A stretch of 22,331 bases of DNA from a virus. A model generated the notes under the pieces. It was not told where the DNA came from. It did no database searches and saw nothing but the letters and a program-made list of their open reading frames with translations. Location: IMG/VR virus record IMGVR_UViG_3300042569_001040, positions 1 to 22,331 of that record. One strand, given 5' to 3'. Positions 1 to 6,166 of the stretch are shown piece after piece. Position 1 is the first letter of the stretch. The number at the start of each line of letters is the position of its first letter. The translations under genes were made by a program, and so were the position numbers.

Positions 1-55
1 TTTATTATATTTGCTGTAGCATTATTTAAAATTGACGTTATTAGGTTAGGTAAGG

Positions 56-89
56 AAACCTCTGGAGTAATCTGGAGGTTTTGTTTTTT
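56..89 (+). terminator. Intrinsic terminator of the upstream unit
   Basis: A 10-bp stem (AACCTCTGGA with TCTGGAGGTT, two G-U pairs) closes a GTAA loop and runs into TTTTG followed by six T. It ends a transcript coming from left of the window. The 13 bases just before the stem (46-58, TTAGGTAAGGAAA) recur exactly before the terminator at 1829. Confidence 0.8.
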
Positions 90-94
90 ATTAT

Positions 95-102
95 TATCTT
101 TG
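95..102 (+). promoter_or_regulatory. Candidate -7 box TATCTTTG
   Basis: TATCTTTG matches the Bacteroidota housekeeping -7 consensus TAnnTTTG. It lies between the terminator at 56-89 and the gene starting at 115. I see no convincing -33 TTTG at the usual 19-21 base spacing, and the leader would be very short, so this is tentative. Confidence 0.35.
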
Positions 103-114
103 TATCTTAAAATT

Positions 115-396
115 ATGAGCATGAAGGAGTATAGAAAAACTGCAACAGTAAAAGCTAAGATATTTGAGCTGGGTGATGAGGATGGATTCACATGGACATA
201 TCGTGAACTAGCAAGTGCTAGAGATGATATTCAGTTTGGGATTTCAGCACCAGAACCAACAATACCATATATATCTACATTGGAGAATCAAGAACTTAAA
301 GGTGAGTTTGGAAAACACTATGTATGTACTGGTATACAAGGTGAAAGATGGCTAGTAGAAAAAGAAATATTTGAAACAACATATACAGAAGTATGA
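115..396 (+). CDS. Small phage protein, paralogue of the next gene
   Basis: A 93-residue protein. An in-frame TTG lies at 100, but ATG 115 is preferred because it follows an A-rich AAAATT leader. The start (KEYRKTATVKAKIFE) and the end (GERWLVEKEIFETTYTEV) follow the layout of a widespread small phage family that opens with a basic 'RK..V.A..(W/F)' strand and closes with an aromatic 'F..TY' tail. The next gene has the same plan, so the two look like diverged neighbours. The function of the family is unknown to me. No signal peptide or membrane segment is visible. The gene is first after the terminator and overlaps the following gene by an ATGA, which suggests translational coupling. Confidence 0.72.
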   Translation: MSMKEYRKTATVKAKIFELGDEDGFTWTYRELASARDDIQFGISAPEPTIPYISTLENQELKGEFGKHYVCTGIQGERWLVEKEIFETTYTEV

Positions 397-656
397 AATT
401 ATATAGAGAAAGGCCTAAGAGTGTTGAGGCTATGCAATGGGATGGTACAGAGGAATGTGCTATTAAGATTTCCGGGGATGAAGATTTTGCAGGACATATT
501 AATTATGATGGAAAAAAATTTGATAGCTTTTTTCTTACTACTAATAATGGTGAAATTAAATTGACACCGGGGGACTATGTTATAAAAGACTGGTACGGGG
601 AATATACTTTGATGCCAGAAAAAAATTTTAATAGAATGTATAAGGTGTTTGAATAA
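393..656 (+). CDS. PGDYG-type small phage protein
   Basis: An 87-residue protein. The N-terminus (RERPKSVEAMQWDGT) and the C-terminal segment LTPGDYVIKDWYGEYTLM, followed by F-N-R-M-Y, are typical of the common phage family with a 'kP..VEA.qW.G' start, a central PGD(Y/W)(V/I)I..G and a final 'F...Y'. Members are usually annotated as hypothetical and are probably small beta-barrel-like proteins; no biochemical role is established to my knowledge. The start ATG overlaps the stop of the preceding gene (ATGA). A TATATTTG box and a strong hairpin terminator follow, so the pair 115-656 may be a short transcription unit of its own. Confidence 0.78.
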   Translation: MKLYRERPKSVEAMQWDGTEECAIKISGDEDFAGHINYDGKKFDSFFLTTNNGEIKLTPGDYVIKDWYGEYTLMPEKNFNRMYKVFE

Positions 657-660
657 TACT

Positions 661-668
661 TATATTTG
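661..668 (+). promoter_or_regulatory. Candidate -7 box TATATTTG before a short leader
   Basis: TATATTTG is an exact TAnnTTTG match directly after the stop of the 393-656 gene. A transcript from here would meet the terminator at 730-764 within about 90 bases, so the product would be a small RNA or an attenuated leader. No matching -33 element is obvious. Confidence 0.3.
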
Positions 669-729
669 TGATATCATTATTTGTTTTGCGATTAATAATG
701 GTTCTTGTTTTAATTGGTTACTCAATGGT

Positions 730-764
730 AGGTCTAGATGTAAAAAGTCTAGACTTATTTTTTT
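730..764 (+). terminator. Intrinsic terminator
   Basis: The stem AGGTCTAGA/TCTAGACTT (9 bp, one G-U pair) has a 9-base loop and is followed by seven T. It separates the 115-656 pair from the GroES-like operon. The 657-825 gap otherwise holds the TATATTTG box and a weak TATCTTTA box at 795-802. Confidence 0.75.
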
Positions 765-825
765 GTTTAAACTTTAATTGTTTAATAAATTTATTATCTT
801 TACTGGATAATTAAAATATAATATT

Positions 826-1116
826 ATGAGTAAAGCAATTAAAAGTCTGAAAGGACGCAGAGTATTAATCAGTCAGCCAGAAAGAAAAGAATCTGTGATT
901 GAATTAAGTGAAGCTGATAAAGCACATATGGATTCTGAGGACATGAAGAAATGGACCAAGTTAACAGTGTATGCAATTGGTGAAGATGTTACTACAATTA
1001 AAGCAGGTGATGTAGTTTACATTGGTGTTAATTCTATCAAAAATGCAGAGGCACTTGAGGTTGATGGAGGTATCAAGTTGATGGTAAGTGAATATGACAT
1101 TGCAATTGTTTGGTAA
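826..1116 (+). CDS. GroES-like co-chaperonin (phage Cpn10)
   Basis: A 96-residue protein, the usual length for a GroES/Cpn10 subunit. The pattern follows GroES: an opening strand with LKGRRVLIS (residues 8-16), a flexible acidic stretch (about 18-42) holding VIEL where the mobile loop carries its Ile-Val-Leu contact, then VTTIKAGDVVYIG (55-67, compare 'vkvGDiVif' in GroES) and a C-terminal GGIKLMVSEYDIAIV (81-95, compare 'liMsEsDIlaiv'). GroES caps the GroEL cage. Phage versions such as T4 gp31 adapt the host chaperonin to fold capsid proteins, so virion-protein folding is the inferred role. It leads a three-gene unit with 1118 and 1528. The match is to the fold pattern, not a close relative, and no chaperonin is visible in the window. 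Confidence 0.72.
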   Translation: MSKAIKSLKGRRVLISQPERKESVIELSEADKAHMDSEDMKKWTKLTVYAIGEDVTTIKAGDVVYIGVNSIKNAEALEVDGGIKLMVSEYDIAIVW

Positions 1117-1117
1117 G

Positions 1118-1531
1118 ATGAGCCCTTTAATTTGTGATGATTATAAAAGGATGGTAGGAAAACCTGAGACATCTAATACATATACTAAAAGTTTAAAGAT
1201 TATGGCTGAACTTGCTGCAAATAAAAGCCAAGAAATGTATAAAGATTATATCAGAAAAGATTCTTTTGCAGGAGCAAAACCTAAAGCAGTTACATTACCA
1301 GATTTAAATGCTAAACCTTATCCGTTAAGGCCAGCTCATTATGGTGGTCCTAATAATCCTTATGAAGTGTTCAATGTGCTTGAGGCATGGGGATTAGATA
1401 AAGACTTTTACTTAGGTAATGTAATTAAGTACATAGCAAGAGCTGGAAAGAAAGATGCTACTAAAGAGTTAGAGGATCTGGAAAAAGCTGAAGTATATTT
1501 AAAAAGAAGAATAACTGAACTGAAAAAATGA
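1118..1531 (+). CDS. DUF3310 (SaV-like) protein
   Basis: A 137-residue protein from ATG 1118, one base after the previous stop. A GTG-initiated extension from 1088 would overlap the GroES-like gene by 29 bases and is less likely. Residues 74-132 carry the DUF3310 signature: HYGG, then NPYEV (80-84), a helix ending in the near-invariant GNVIKYIARAGKK (100-112), and a Lys/Glu-rich helix (KELEDLEKAEVYLKRR). DUF3310 is widespread in phages and mostly lies near nucleotide-metabolism or replication genes. It is sometimes annotated as a nucleotide-kinase-like protein without firm biochemistry. The first 60 residues are extra and carry no motif I know. Its stop overlaps the next start (ATGA). Confidence 0.85.
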   Translation: MSPLICDDYKRMVGKPETSNTYTKSLKIMAELAANKSQEMYKDYIRKDSFAGAKPKAVTLPDLNAKPYPLRPAHYGGPNNPYEVFNVLEAWGLDKDFYLGNVIKYIARAGKKDATKELEDLEKAEVYLKRRITELKK

Positions 1532-1752
1532 AATGGATTTTGATATTATTATTGTATTCATGTGCAACATCTGGTCCTAACTATAATCAAGGTGGGAGTC
1601 ATAATGATGATGTAGCAATGCGTAATAAACTTGTATATAAAGAAGACCTTAGAGTTAAAAAACAAATGAATAAAGCAAGGGCTTCAGCTAGAAGAAGTAT
1701 ACATAAATCAAAAAAATTTAAAAATAAAAAATTAAGAAGTATAGTTAATTAA
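1528..1752 (+). CDS. Small putative lipoprotein with basic tail
   Basis: A 74-residue protein. The N-terminus MKWILILLLYSC looks like a very short lipoprotein signal with a lipobox-like L-Y-S-C, giving Cys12 as the lipidated residue and a mature chain of 63 residues. The mature part is polar, then strongly Lys/Arg-rich from about residue 38 (many K-K, R-R and K-x-K pairs). No surface-export signal of the Bacteroidota type (acidic residues right after the Cys) is seen. Small phage lipoproteins are usually outer spanins or superinfection-exclusion factors. Neither is shown here, and the location far from the lysis genes argues somewhat against a spanin. It is translationally coupled to the DUF3310 gene by ATGA and is last before a terminator. 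Confidence 0.6.
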   Translation: MKWILILLLYSCATSGPNYNQGGSHNDDVAMRNKLVYKEDLRVKKQMNKARASARRSIHKSKKFKNKKLRSIVN

Positions 1753-1828
1753 AATATTATTTATACATTGCAATAACTTAAGGCTATAATTCTCTGTTAG
1801 GCTGTTAATTTTTACACATTAGGTAAGG

Positions 1829-1862
1829 AAATCCCAGATTAATTTTCTGGGATTTTGTTTTT
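1829..1862 (+). terminator. Intrinsic terminator before the fibre genes
   Basis: A perfect 10-bp stem (AAATCCCAGA/TCTGGGATTT) has a 7-base loop and is followed by TTTTGTTTTT. The 13 bases ending at 1831 (TTAGGTAAGGAAA, 1819-1831) are identical to those before the terminator at 56. Confidence 0.88.
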
Positions 1863-1868
1863 ATAAAA

Positions 1869-1900
1869 CTTTTTTGTATATTATAGTATATATATATAAA
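1869..1900 (+). promoter_or_regulatory. Promoter-like AT-rich block upstream of the first fibre gene
   Basis: CTTTTTTGTATATTAT (1869-1884) matches CTTTTACGTATATTAT (6589-6604) at 14 of 16 positions. Both are followed by TATATATA and AAAAT, and both lie between a terminator and a fibre-operon start codon. This repeated position suggests a phage late promoter. It does not contain TAnnTTTG, so a phage-specific or modified polymerase is possible. Confidence 0.4.
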
Positions 1901-1910
1901 ATAAATAATC

Positions 1911-2450
1911 ATGGACATTTTAAATTTTATTTCCTGGATCAAAGCTAAGCGTGTAACTACTACACCTCCAGATGGATCTCTAGTTGCTGTAGGTGCGCCT
2001 TCAAGAAAAAGAGATGACAAGTATCTTACAGTAGCAATGACATTAAATGATGCAGTACAATCAGGTAATATTGGTAATACTAAACATTATGAGTTAGACA
2101 TGGCAATTACTAGTGTTGTAACAGTAGATACTCCCCGTGGTATTATTGATATTCTTAATATGGGATCATCTGCTCCTTTAACTCCTGATCCAGCTTATGC
2201 TACTTCAGTATCTTTCACAATTGATAATTTAGATTTAGATCTTACTTTAGCCAATAGAGATAATATATATGTACAGTATTCTGTATATTACAAAAACACT
2301 ATAACTGACAATGCTATTCCACACTTAATTGCTACAGGAGCTACAACTGGATTAGATTTTAATTTTTATAATGCAAATCCTGCAATAGCTGGAGTTAATA
2401 ACTGGAATGGTGCATTGTATGTATACTTTGAACTATACACAATTAATTAA
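1911..2450 (+). CDS. Small tail/receptor-binding protein, anchor family A
   Basis: A 179-residue protein. The first 40-45 residues (DILNFISWIKAKRV, then RKRDDKYL) match the start of the 2476 product (DILNFISWIKGKRI, GRRDDDYL) and, more loosely, of 3561. This conserved segment is probably the module that docks the protein on the baseplate or a tail adaptor. The remainder is rich in alternating hydrophobic and Thr/Asn/Asp residues, which suggests a small beta-sandwich head domain; I do not recognise it. There is no signal peptide or membrane segment. It is the first gene after the 1829 terminator and has an AAATAAATAATC leader. No small partner ORF follows it directly: the next gene is its paralogue. 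Confidence 0.65.
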   Translation: MDILNFISWIKAKRVTTTPPDGSLVAVGAPSRKRDDKYLTVAMTLNDAVQSGNIGNTKHYELDMAITSVVTVDTPRGIIDILNMGSSAPLTPDPAYATSVSFTIDNLDLDLTLANRDNIYVQYSVYYKNTITDNAIPHLIATGATTGLDFNFYNANPAIAGVNNWNGALYVYFELYTIN

Positions 2451-2475
2451 TAAATAAAAATAAAAAATAAATAAC

Positions 2476-3105
2476 ATGGATATATTAAATTTTATAAGTT
2501 GGATTAAAGGTAAGAGAATAGTAAGTACTGTTGATACTACTAAAACAGTAATACCATTAGGTCTTAAAGATGGACGTAGAGATGATGACTACTTAGCTGG
2601 TACTATTTCAGTTGCTGACTTTGCTGCTGTAGTTTCAGATCCTTCAGTAACTTTTATACAAGGTTCAATTGAACCAAACGTTCAAGCTACTATGACTGCA
2701 ATAGGTGGTACAATAACTAAGAAAAATGGTACTGTACTTAAAAGATATAGAATACAAGGTATTGCTGACCTTGCAGGTTCAAGTTCATATGCTCTTCTTA
2801 TTGGAGTTGTTTCAGGTTCTAATACTTCATTTAGAGTAAGAGAAGATACAGTAATCTTAGCAGAAAATACTAATATATATGACACTGTTGCTTCTGCAAT
2901 GAACTTTAATGTTTTAGTAGCTAATAATGCAGGTAATTTAATTTCAACAACAAATGCTCTTATAGCAGATGATAATACAATTAGTACTATACAAGATCAT
3001 TGGTATACTTTAGTAATGGCAGCAGCTACTCCATTTAAAGCTCAAGTAAATATTGATTTTACAATAGCAATACCTGAAGATGAAACAGTAGAATTTATTA
3101 ATTAA
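2476..3105 (+). CDS. Small tail/receptor-binding protein, anchor family A
   Basis: A 209-residue protein. Residues 1-50 share the anchor with the 1911 product: 11 of the first 13 positions are identical, then a variable loop, then RRDDDYLAGTISVADF. The phrase 'ISVADF' recurs in 3561 (ISVADFLSSI), which links all three. The ectodomain (about 55-209) is predicted to be beta-rich, with no Cys and many Asn/Thr/Ala. I see no enzymatic motif. Both family-A short proteins end in a similar strand and Ile-Asn or Phe-Ile-Asn. DNA between the 1911 and 2476 anchors differs at many third positions, so the duplication is old. Two small ORFs follow. Confidence 0.65.
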   Translation: MDILNFISWIKGKRIVSTVDTTKTVIPLGLKDGRRDDDYLAGTISVADFAAVVSDPSVTFIQGSIEPNVQATMTAIGGTITKKNGTVLKRYRIQGIADLAGSSSYALLIGVVSGSNTSFRVREDTVILAENTNIYDTVASAMNFNVLVANNAGNLISTTNALIADDNTISTIQDHWYTLVMAAATPFKAQVNIDFTIAIPEDETVEFIN

Positions 3106-3120
3106 TAAAACTTAAAAATT

Positions 3121-3249
3121 ATGGAAAAAGAAAATAGAGTAACCGCTTTTTTATTAAAAAAGTATGGAGCAGATGTGACAAAAAAAGCTATGGAAGTTTT
3201 TAAAAAAAAACAAAGTGAATATATTCAAAAAGATAAAGCAATAAATTAA
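3121..3249 (+). CDS. 42-residue basic ORF between fibre genes
   Basis: ATG 3121 to TAA 3249 encodes 42 residues with 13 Lys/Arg. It is likely a single amphipathic helical hairpin (FLLKKYGADVTKKAMEVF). The start follows AACTTAAAAATT, the leader style of its neighbours, and it fills the space between 2476 and 3272 neatly. Function unknown. It is one of a set of small genes next to fibre genes but is basic where the others are acidic. Its short length leaves some doubt. Confidence 0.55.
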   Translation: MEKENRVTAFLLKKYGADVTKKAMEVFKKKQSEYIQKDKAIN

Positions 3250-3271
3250 TTAACTATAAAAAATAAATATC

Positions 3272-3493
3272 ATGGCAGCACCAATAGCATTAAAAGAAGC
3301 AAACATTAAAGTATACGCATCAGTATTGATGAATAACTCAGTATCATTAGATGAAAAAGCAGTAGCATTAACTGCAATATATGATTTTTTTGTTAATACA
3401 TATACTAATACTGAAGTATACAATGAATTTGGATTAGGAGTATATTTCCGTGATAGTGTATCAGGTGATATTAAAACTACACAGGTACCGTAA
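3272..3493 (+). CDS. Small fibre-partner protein
   Basis: A 73-residue protein with no recognised domain. A helical segment VSLDEKAVALTAIYDFF (24-40) resembles the 'L(T/D)xxxK...(D)xF/I' helix seen in other small ORFs of this region (4921, 6167, 10889, 13190). The end is a beta-like 'GLGVYFRDSVSGDIKTTQ'. The gene is preceded by AAAAAATAAATATC, almost identical to the leader of 6167, and is followed by a terminator, closing the first fibre unit. It could be a fibre-assembly chaperone or a small structural subunit. This is inference from position only. Confidence 0.6.
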   Translation: MAAPIALKEANIKVYASVLMNNSVSLDEKAVALTAIYDFFVNTYTNTEVYNEFGLGVYFRDSVSGDIKTTQVP

Positions 3494-3503
3494 TTAAAAA
3501 AAT

Positions 3504-3538
3504 AAATACCACAGATATAATATATTTGTGGTATTTTT
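3504..3538 (+). terminator. Intrinsic terminator
   Basis: A perfect 10-bp stem (AAATACCACA/TGTGGTATTT) has a 13-base AT-rich loop and a tail of five T. It closes the 1911-3493 unit. The sequence TATATTTG at 3521-3528 lies inside the loop and right arm. Confidence 0.85.
3521..3528 (+). promoter_or_regulatory. Candidate -7 box TATATTTG inside the terminator
   Basis: This exact TAnnTTTG match is 32 bases upstream of the 3561 start codon. Terminator and promoter would share bases, so read-through and initiation may influence each other. No clear -33 box. Confidence 0.33.
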
Positions 3539-3560
3539 ACATTAAATTAAAATAATAAAG

Positions 3561-4919
3561 ATGTTAAATAACTTAATTAATTTTCTAAATCTTATTTCAA
3601 GTAAGATGATGAAAAAAGTTCCTGAAGATCAAGATTTAATTATTCTTGGTACAAGAGATTCTAAATATGGAGGTGGTTATAAACCTACAGGTATATCAGT
3701 AGCTGATTTTTTAAGTAGTATACCTACACCTACAGTGCCTTTTGGTATTTGGTCATTATCTGATTCTGCAGGTGAAAAAACTTACTATGATACTTATGAA
3801 GATGCAATACCTTTTTTTGATTTTGGAAATGCAATTACTTTAGAGACAAGTACTAATCTAAGTGTAAATTTAGTTCTTAAAAACGGTATAAATATAAACT
3901 TAAATGGTAATACATTAAGAGTAGATGATTCTGCATATATTACTGATAATGGAATATTCGTAAACACTGTTATATTCAATGGTACTATAAGTCTACAAGT
4001 GAGTTCTAACTATGGCCTATACGTATTAAATGCTTCAAGCAAAATATCTATCCCTGCTATTTTAGATGGTACCGGAAACAATTTTTCTAATGGTGTATAT
4101 TCTGTAGGTACAGTGACTGATGCAAATGTAATTGCAAATGAGGGTATGTTTCAAGGAGCTAATACTGCTGTTTTTGATAATTGTAAAATAAGAGCTTTTG
4201 GACCAAATAGAGGAAATCAAGATACTGTTAATGGTCATGCTTTATACTTAGCAGGAGTAGCTTCAAATATGGAAGTTTATTCTACAGTATCTAATAAATA
4301 TTGTGCAAGAGCCCATGTTGCAGGAGCTAGATTAAATAACAGTAGACTTGAATCAACAGCTCATAGATCAGTATTTTTAAATGGAGGTTTTGTTGATGCT
4401 TGTTGGATGAGAGCTCCAAACTTTACATGTAAAGTAGAAGGTGGAGGTACACTACGTAATAGTTATTCTGAATCAAGTGCAGCAGCTCCTATATATTGTC
4501 TTAATCAAGACGGTGCAGTAAGTGATTGTACTTTTGTAGCACAAACAGCCAATGCTTTATACTTTGTAGGAATAGGTACATGGTATAGCAATTGTACATT
4601 TATAAGTAACTTAGCAGCTACAGGTGGATCATTCTTGTCTGGTTCAGAGGTGTTATTTGAAGATTGTAGATTTATATGTAGATGGGATAATGCAGCTGGT
4701 CATTGTGCAAACTTACCTCTTGTTAATACTTCATTTATAGACTGTAAATTTACAACAAGAAATGTTTCTGCATTAGGTATAAATGTAGGAGCTGTAGGCA
4801 TCTACTTAGTAGATAATAAATTCAAAGGTCCTGCTGGATCATTAGGTTATTCAGCATCTTTAATAAACTTAGCATTAAATACACAAGATAACAGAGGTAA
4901 CTCTATAATAAATTACTAA
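3561..4919 (+). CDS. Beta-helix tail spike/fibre (pectate-lyase-like fold)
   Basis: A 452-residue protein. Residues 1-55 are a divergent family-A anchor (NLISSKMMKKVPEDQDLIILGTRDSKYGGGY, then ISVADF). From about residue 63 the chain reads like a parallel beta-helix: a capping segment (FGIWSLSDSAG), then VLKNGININLNGNTL, then many short turns alternating with G-x-(Y/F)-x-x-(N/D)-C and N-x-x-F. The whole ectodomain parallels the last 400 residues of the 7899 product, including VLKNGININ against TLKNGVNIN, CRWDNAAGHC against CKWNNAGGHA, and the closing LNTQDNRGNSI against VNTADAQGNLL. Beta-helix spikes bind and sometimes cleave host polysaccharides; no catalytic residues can be assigned here. 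The regularly placed Cys residues are unusual for an extracellular part. Confidence 0.8.
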   Translation: MLNNLINFLNLISSKMMKKVPEDQDLIILGTRDSKYGGGYKPTGISVADFLSSIPTPTVPFGIWSLSDSAGEKTYYDTYEDAIPFFDFGNAITLETSTNLSVNLVLKNGININLNGNTLRVDDSAYITDNGIFVNTVIFNGTISLQVSSNYGLYVLNASSKISIPAILDGTGNNFSNGVYSVGTVTDANVIANEGMFQGANTAVFDNCKIRAFGPNRGNQDTVNGHALYLAGVASNMEVYSTVSNKYCARAHVAGARLNNSRLESTAHRSVFLNGGFVDACWMRAPNFTCKVEGGGTLRNSYSESSAAAPIYCLNQDGAVSDCTFVAQTANALYFVGIGTWYSNCTFISNLAATGGSFLSGSEVLFEDCRFICRWDNAAGHCANLPLVNTSFIDCKFTTRNVSALGINVGAVGIYLVDNKFKGPAGSLGYSASLINLALNTQDNRGNSIINY

Positions 4920-4920
4920 A

Positions 4921-5124
4921 ATGGATTCAATAGATAAATTAGAAGCAGAAAACGGAGGTCAAGTTTTAAACCAATTAGTTGTTCAGTTAAGTGAAGAAAA
5001 TGGTATTAGAACAATTAAGCAATCCAAATTCTTTACATCAATGGGTGAAGTATACTACAGTAAACTTACAAAAAAAGATAAAGAAGTGTGGGATGCATTT
5101 GTATTAATGATTAGTAATAAATAA
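4921..5124 (+). CDS. Small fibre-partner protein
   Basis: A 67-residue protein starting one base after the stop of the beta-helix gene. It has no known domain. The C-terminal helix KLTKKDKEVWDAFVLMI (48-64) resembles the C-terminal helix of 10889 (LTDEQKILFNDFINL) and the helices of 13190. The N-terminal half reads as a beta-strand pair (LNQLVVQLSEENGIRTIKQSKFF). Tight coupling to one fibre gene suggests a dedicated assembly factor or capping subunit for that fibre, by analogy with tail-fibre assembly proteins. There is no sequence similarity to known Tfa proteins. Confidence 0.65.
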   Translation: MDSIDKLEAENGGQVLNQLVVQLSEENGIRTIKQSKFFTSMGEVYYSKLTKKDKEVWDAFVLMISNK

Positions 5125-5129
5125 GTATC

Positions 5130-6152
5130 ATGGCAGTAGTAACAGTAATAGGCAAACAAGTTGGAGGAGTACCTTTCACAGTACGTGTTGATAGTGTAGC
5201 TGATCATGCATCTGTAGCAAATAATACAAACTTTTTAGATTTATCTGATGGTTTAGTTTATTTTAAAAATTCTACTGGTGCAATTGAAACTATTTTTAGT
5301 GCTTCTGCATCATTGCCAGCATGGTTAGAATCTAATGCAACAGATCTTACTATTTGGAATAATGGAAAAGGTAACGTTGCTACAAACACATCATATGGTG
5401 ATGGTGCACTTAAATCTAATACGTCAGGTTTTGAAAATACAGCTATAGGTCAATTAGCATTACAAAATAATACAACAGGTGCTTATAATATTGCTATTGG
5501 TAATTCTGCTTTACAAAATAATACAACTGGAACAACAAATACAGCAATTGGTCGGTTTGCTTTACAAAATAATACAATAGGAGTTAATAATACTGCTATT
5601 GGTAATCAAGCATTAATCAATAATGTATCGGGTGCTGATAATACTTCTATAGGATATAATTCATTTATTTTTAATACAACTGGAATTAGAAATATTGGAG
5701 TAGGTTCATATTCATTATTTTCTAATACTACCGGTGGTAATAATACAGCTGTAGGTTTTGAAGCATTAAGAAGTAATACCACAAGTAGTAATTTAACAGC
5801 TATAGGTTTTAATGCTTTATATGCAAATACAACAGGTACTAATCTTACTGCTGTAGGATATAGTGCATTAAATTCTAATACATCAGGTTATAATAATGTT
5901 GCAATTGGTAATTCTTCTTTAACAGCAAACACTACAGGAGATAGCAATACAGCAATAGGAAACAATACTCAAAGTGGAAATTTTAGTGGTTCAGTTATAT
6001 TAGGAAATTCTGCTATAGCTACTGCAAATAATCAATTTGTAATTGGTACTGCAGCAGTAAATGCAGGAGCAGTAACAGTAGAAGTAAATGCATCTTCTCA
6101 AGTATGGAATGTAGTTATTAATGGAGTAGCAAGAAAAATCTTGTTAGCATAA
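5130..6152 (+). CDS. Trimeric YadA-like tail fibre, anchor family B
   Basis: A 340-residue protein. Residues 1-60 are anchor family B (a MAVVTV start, then SVADHASVANNTNFLDLSD, LVYFKNSTGAI), shared with the 11184 product. Residues about 88-290 hold roughly eleven 17-residue repeats of the type N-T-A-I-G-x-x-A-L-x-x-N-T-T-G-x-x, the YadA-head/left-handed beta-roll pattern of trimeric adhesins. The end (QFVIGTAAVNAGAVTVEVN) is a short capping domain finishing in GVARKILLA. Such rolls form homotrimeric stalks, fitting a thin receptor-binding fibre. A Trp-containing joint (PAWLESNATDLTIWNNG) links anchor and repeats. No signal peptide or outer-membrane anchor is present, so it is a virion protein and not a cellular autotransporter. 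Confidence 0.82.
   Translation: MAVVTVIGKQVGGVPFTVRVDSVADHASVANNTNFLDLSDGLVYFKNSTGAIETIFSASASLPAWLESNATDLTIWNNGKGNVATNTSYGDGALKSNTSGFENTAIGQLALQNNTTGAYNIAIGNSALQNNTTGTTNTAIGRFALQNNTIGVNNTAIGNQALINNVSGADNTSIGYNSFIFNTTGIRNIGVGSYSLFSNTTGGNNTAVGFEALRSNTTSSNLTAIGFNALYANTTGTNLTAVGYSALNSNTSGYNNVAIGNSSLTANTTGDSNTAIGNNTQSGNFSGSVILGNSAIATANNQFVIGTAAVNAGAVTVEVNASSQVWNVVINGVARKILLA
5397..6015 (+). repeat. In-gene 51-bp repeats coding YadA-like beta-roll
   Basis: About eleven tandem units of roughly 51 bp (17 residues) lie inside the 5130 gene. Near-identical stretches such as TTACAAAATAATACAA occur three times at 5460-5576, the most recently duplicated part. Copy number could vary by slippage or recombination and so change fibre length. 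Confidence 0.85.
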
Positions 6153-6166
6153 TAAAAATAAATATC

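Noticed and set aside
100-114. TTG start extending the first gene
   Set aside because: TTG 100 falls inside the candidate -7 box. ATG 115 has an AAAATT leader and keeps the family N-terminus.
705-760. tRNA-like D-arm (TACTCAATGGTAGG) followed by a stem
   Set aside because: The following stem has a 9-base loop without an anticodon arrangement, there is no TpsiC arm or acceptor pairing, and a T run follows; it is a terminator.
698-814. A 38-codon ORF (start MVLVLIGYSMVG) in the gap before the GroES-like gene
   Set aside because: It runs straight through the 730-764 terminator hairpin and its T run, has no A-rich leader, and its composition looks like translated AT-rich spacer.
1088-1117. GTG start extending the DUF3310 protein upstream
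   Set aside because: It would overlap the GroES-like gene by 29 bases. ATG 1118 directly after the stop suits the compact layout better.
1805-2020. Antisense ORF over the 1829 terminator and the start of 1911
   Set aside because: It crosses a strong terminator and the conserved family-A anchor; it is a composition artefact.
5397-6015. Tandem repeats considered as CRISPR or iterons
   Set aside because: The period is 51 bp, in frame with and coding a YadA-type beta-roll; units are not separated by unique spacers.
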